Positions 61,416-64,000 of a DNA stretch of 64,000 nt are shown here, in pieces; position 1 is the stretch's first letter, and every line of letters begins with the position of its first letter. This DNA is from JBGSTR01 sp963707135. Its GTDB lineage: Bacteria; Pseudomonadota; Gammaproteobacteria; Chromatiales; Chromatiaceae. A program made the translations under genes and the position numbers. The notes under the pieces are model-generated. The model was not told the DNA's origin, searched no databases, and was given only the letters and a program-made list of their open reading frames with translations. The DNA lies in NCBI GenBank assembly GCA_963707135.1, contig CAVPOY010000042.1:9087-73086 (forward strand), read 5' to 3'.

Positions 61416-62276
61416 TCAATCGACGCCCATCTCCTCGTCGACCGTCCGGACGATGGTTCGGTCGTAGTCGAGGATCTCCGGGTTCTTCCCGGCGTAATCG
61501 AACTGGCTCAGGAAGTAGCGGATACTGTTGATGCGCGCCTGCTTCTTGTTGTCCGACTTGAAGATCATCCACGGCGCCTCGGGAATCGAGGTGTGCCGGA
61601 ACATATCCTCCTTGGCTAGGGTGAACCGGTCCCACTTGTCCCGCGACTCCTGATCCACCGGGCTCAGCTTCCAGGTCTTGCGCAGATCGGTTTCCCGCGA
61701 GACGAAGCGCTTCTCCTGGGCCTCCCGGCTGACCGAGAACCAGAACTTGTTGATATGGATGCCCGAGCGCACGAGCATGCGCTCGAACTCGGGGACGGTG
61801 CGGTAGAACTCCTCGACCTGCTCCTCGGTGCAGAAGCCCATCACCCGCTCGACGACGGCCCGGTTGTACCAGCTGCGGTCGAAGAAGGCGATCTCCCCGC
61901 GCCCAGGGAGATGCGGTACGTAGCGCTGGAAGTACCACTGCCCCTGCTCCTTCTCGGTCGGCTTGTCCAGGGCGACGATCTGGCAGATGCGGGGATTCAG
62001 GAACTCCATGAATCGCTTGATGGTGCCGCCTTTGCCGGCCGCGTCCCGGCCCTCGAAGATCACCATGATCTTGAGCCCGTTCTCCTTGACCCACTCCTGC
62101 AGCTTCACCAGCTCTTCCTGTAGCGGGGTGATGATCCCCATGTAGTCCTGATATCTCAGGAGCTTCAGGACCTCCTGCTCGCGGCCCGTGAGCATGTCGC
62201 AGAGCTCGGCATGAATATCCTCGGTGGTCGGGGTATCCAGATGGGTTTCTTCGATCTCGGGGTTGGTCTCGGGCAT
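61416..62276 (-). CDS. ppk2: PPK2-family polyphosphate kinase
   Basis: 286 residues from the ATG at 62276; upstream codons in the same frame are not conserved in style. Walker A FEGRDAAGKGGTIKRF (about 74-89), Walker B EIAFFDRSWYNR, and the lid VSREAQEKRFVSRETDLRKT region (VSREAQEKRF). PPK2 makes nucleoside triphosphates from polyphosphate. It may help energy storage; convergent with the DUF2892 gene. Confidence 0.95.
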   Translation of the reverse strand: MPETNPEIEETHLDTPTTEDIHAELCDMLTGREQEVLKLLRYQDYMGIITPLQEELVKLQEWVKENGLKIMVIFEGRDAAGKGGTIKRFMEFLNPRICQIVALDKPTEKEQGQWYFQRYVPHLPGRGEIAFFDRSWYNRAVVERVMGFCTEEQVEEFYRTVPEFERMLVRSGIHINKFWFSVSREAQEKRFVSRETDLRKTWKLSPVDQESRDKWDRFTLAKEDMFRHTSIPEAPWMIFKSDNKKQARINSIRYFLSQFDYAGKNPEILDYDRTIVRTVDEEMGVD

Positions 62277-62649
62277 GGCGGGGCCTCGGTGGTGCTTCAG
62301 GACGGGTAGGCTCGGTCGGCAGCCCCGGTGGCCGGGGCGATACGGCGCGGGTAACGGCAGGCCCACCGCATCCGGCTTATACAGCGGCGGACGTTGCGTT
62401 GCCAGATCCGCGTGCAGGGTGGAGCGAGGCGGGAATGCGGCACCGGCACGGCCGCGAAATGAGGTTTGGAACGCACAACGCGAATTGGCAGGCCTGCTCT
62501 CGAGCGCCCGCGTGCGTTGCCTGAGGAAGCGGTGACTCCTATAACGGTTGTAGGTTGCAGGGAGGATGCCCGCAGGGCGATCCGCCATTCAGGCGCCAAC
62601 CAGGATGGCGGAACCGCTGCCGCGTTCCGCCCTACGCGGGCTACGCGAG
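62277..62649. other. 373-bp region upstream of ppk2 with a hairpin repeat
   Basis: No gene is seen. At 62607-62631 GGCGGAAC and GTTCCGCC pair around a 9-base loop, followed by CCTACGCGGGC; this looks like a remnant of a common dispersed GC-rich repeat. The ppk2 promoter must lie here but is not obvious. Confidence 0.5.
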
Positions 62650-62829
62650 GAGTCGCGTCGGTTAGGACATGTCCCGCTGATCGACCACAACCCGCGGCGG
62701 GGCGAGAAAATCGACTTCGCTCCGCATGAGGCCGAGCACTACAAGGCGCGCAGCCAAGTCGAGCGGACCAACAGCCAACTGAAGGACAACCATGGCGGGC
62801 GTCATGTGCGCGTGCGCGGGCCTGCCAAG
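62650..62829 (+). pseudogene. C-terminal fragment of a DDE transposase
   Basis: Encodes HVPLIDHNPRRGEKIDFAPH, EAEHYKARSQVERTNSQLKD and NHGGRHVRVRGPAK, the C-terminal part of an IS5/IS1182-like transposase. The upstream portion is missing, and the family's next residues (V M-rich helix) are cut at 62829, where another element begins. Family assignment is from memory of the motif. Confidence 0.7.
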
Positions 62830-62840
62830 GGGTATACCCC

Positions 62841-62857
62841 AATGCCATTAAGTTAAG
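62841..62857. repeat. probable terminal repeat of the IS4-like element
   Basis: AATGCCATTAAGTTAAG, reading CTTAACTTAATGGCATT on the minus strand, lies directly between the older transposase remnant and the IS4-like gene. It resembles IS4-type ends as I recall them. The matching end is beyond the window. Confidence 0.5.
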
Positions 62858-62863
62858 CCCCCC

Positions 62864-63249
62864 TCACCGGCAGCGCTTGTAATTGGGATAGAAACCCTGA
62901 ATTTTGGCGGGCTTCATTTTGCGCGGTGCCGAGCGATCCGGTCGCACCGCCTCCACGCTGGCCGCCATGGCTAAGATCAGTGTGGCGACGAGCTCCTGGG
63001 CAGCGAGGCCCAAGAGCAACCGGGCACCGGCGTGCTTCATCTTCGAGAGTGCGTTGGCAAAGTTCACGCGGTAGGGGTGGCGGCGTGCCGCGTAGAGTCG
63101 GTCGGCGATCGCCTGGGCGACCCAGACGAGAATCGCCGTGAGGTTCATGGCGAAGATCTTGGCGTAGAAATCCTGACGCACGCTCAGGGCGCTGCGTCCG
63201 GAGAAATTCTCGATCTCCACGCGGCATTTGGCGCGTTTGTACTGCTCCT
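62864..63249 (-). pseudogene. 3' exon of an IS4-family transposase, split by a group II intron
   Basis: Encodes EQYKRAKCRVEIENFSG, then VRQDFYAKIFAMNLTAILVW, WVAQAIADRLYAARRHPYRV and NFANALSKMKHAGARLLLG, the C-terminal third of an IS4-type DDE transposase including the conserved Y..K..R..IENFSG region. It begins abruptly at 63249, just after the 3' end of the intron. The 5' exon should lie beyond 64000. If the intron splices, the transposase might still be made. Confidence 0.75.
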
Positions 63250-63368
63250 GTCGGGTAAGGGACTGGCGCGGTAACGCTTGGCAGGATCGCCCTTGTCTGT
63301 ATCCGGGGTTTCCCCCTTCGTGCCCGTTTAGGGTTCGCCGTCGTCCCGTTTCCAGCCCCTCCCCATAA

Positions 63369-63401
63369 GAACCGCTCGTGAGGTTTTCCTTCAAGCGGCT
63401 C
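63369..63401 (-). ncRNA. group II intron domain V
   Basis: 33-nt hairpin beginning GAGCCGCTTGAAGG and ending CACGAGCGGTTC, with the AGC catalytic triad near the start; the hallmark of group II intron ribozymes. Confidence 0.85.
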
Positions 63402-63455
63402 ACCCAGCGGTCTCGTCGCAAGGGTTATGTGTCCTGTCCAGTCTGGCGGCCACTT

Positions 63456-64000
63456 TCACGCATACCTCTGGGCACCGGGCAGCGGGTGGATCTTCCAGTC
63501 CCAGAACAGCCCAAGTACGCCATAGAGGTATTCGTTACTCCACCGCCGCCAGCCGACACTGCGCTTCTTCCGCCGTTTGCGTCGCGTCAGTAGGGTGCGT
63601 ACCTTCATTTCCAGGTAGTCGCGCACCTCACTGAAAGCCCGGCTGCTGTTGCCAACCCGAAAGTAGTTCACCCAGCCGGCCAGCGCCGCGTTGAGTCGCG
63701 CGATCAGGTCCTTGATCGGTGTCGCTCCGCCGTGGCGGATCAGCTCGCGAATCGTCGCTTTGATGGCTTTACGGGCTTTCTTCTTCGGCGTCAACAGGAT
63801 GAGATAGCCAGATCCGTTGCGCTTTGGAACCCGGCGCAGGTCAAATCCCAGGAACCCAAAGGCGTCGCCTTCGAGGGTGTTGACGATCGCGCTCTTCTCC
63901 GTGTTGAGCTCGACACCCAGGGGCGCGAGCTGTTCCTGCAACCGTTGCAGAGCCCGTTCGGCCCAGCCGCGTTTGCTGGAGTGGCCGCTGACCGTGATGA
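63456..64000 (-). CDS. group II intron reverse transcriptase/maturase (N-terminal part outside window)
   Basis: The frame is open to the window end, so the start and the YADD active site lie upstream. Visible: SGHSSKRGWAERALQRLQEQ, then GVELNTEKSAIV and FGFLGFDLRR of RT domains 5-7, then the maturase X domain LNAALAGWVNYFRVGNSSRA and a Lys/Arg-rich stretch RRKRRKKRSVGWRRW. Promotes splicing and retrohoming. Confidence 0.93.
   Translation of the reverse strand, partial: ITVSGHSSKRGWAERALQRLQEQLAPLGVELNTEKSAIVNTLEGDAFGFLGFDLRRVPKRNGSGYLILLTPKKKARKAIKATIRELIRHGGATPIKDLIARLNAALAGWVNYFRVGNSSRAFSEVRDYLEMKVRTLLTRRKRRKKRSVGWRRWSNEYLYGVLGLFWDWKIHPLPGAQRYA

Larger units (their letters stand above)
63250..64000 (-). 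mobile_element. group II intron, 3' part (5' part outside window)
   Basis: Minus strand: a reverse transcriptase/maturase gene, then domain V (63401-63369) and a domain VI region ending in TTACCCGAC at 63250. The stem GGGGAGGGGCTGG / CCAGTCCCTTACCC frames domain VI. The intron interrupts an IS4-like transposase gene in sense orientation. Confidence 0.8.

Noticed and set aside
63250..63421. N-terminal part of a 185-codon frame over the IS4-like exon
   Set aside because: It translates intron domains V and VI; only the part below 63249 is transposase.

Overview
The window reads as a chromosomal segment of a GC-rich (roughly two thirds G+C) gammaproteobacterium. The gene order (an mraZ-to-lpxC division and cell-wall cluster followed by secA, argJ and a Nudix gene; lpoA-yraN-dolP; his genes running into tatABC) resembles Chromatiales/Ectothiorhodospiraceae-type sulfur bacteria. 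That placement is inference from gene order and protein style, not from a marker search. MurE carries the DNPR motif for meso-diaminopimelate, so the wall is Gram-negative.

Layout. 1-2961: C-terminal part of a large MscK-type mechanosensitive channel. 3165-6503 (minus): an unrecognised 340-residue protein with its own promoter, a Nudix/ThiE-like fusion, and argJ. 6613-12144: secA, a membrane-anchored M23 peptidase, a DciA-like (DUF721) gene on the plus strand, and lpxC. 12400-30259 (minus): an almost complete dcw cluster, transcribed mraZ-rsmH-ftsL-ftsI-murE-murF-mraY-murD-ftsW-murG-murC-murB-ddl-ftsQ-ftsA-ftsZ, with a readable promoter and MraZ-type operator in front of mraZ. 30561-30930: RNase P RNA (rnpB, minus). 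30979-36155: rsmI diverging from lpoA-yraN-dolP and a GlcD-type FAD oxidase. 36177-39102 (minus): rppH-ptsP. 39375-45910: HAD phosphatase, pip, dtd, hisB-hisA-hisI-hisE, tatABC. 45900-49363: a secreted DUF255/thioredoxin-fold protein, a LysR regulator with a clear dyad operator, and an XRE regulator. 49612-59558: a periplasmic Cache protein diverging from urtABCDE (urea ABC importer), then ureDABC (urease). 59615-62276: a PAP2 phosphatase with an extra C-terminal domain, a small DUF2892 membrane protein and a PPK2 kinase. 62650-64000: nested mobile elements, in which a group II intron splits an IS4-like transposase gene that itself abuts the remnant of another transposase.

How it fits together: the centre is housekeeping (peptidoglycan precursor synthesis, septation, lipid A, protein export, RNA processing). 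The right side is a nitrogen-acquisition module: UrtABCDE imports urea at the cost of ATP, and urease splits it to ammonia. The urease maturation genes ureE, ureF and ureG are not here, and the two subunits of imidazole-glycerol-phosphate synthase (hisH, hisF) are both missing from an otherwise normal his run.

A caution on sequence quality: secA, the M23 gene, murE, tatC (perhaps twice) and ureB each need a single-base change, usually in a short G/C run, to read through. Because secA and murE are essential, most of these are probably sequencing or assembly errors rather than real mutations. No tRNA, rRNA operon, CRISPR array or prophage was seen.
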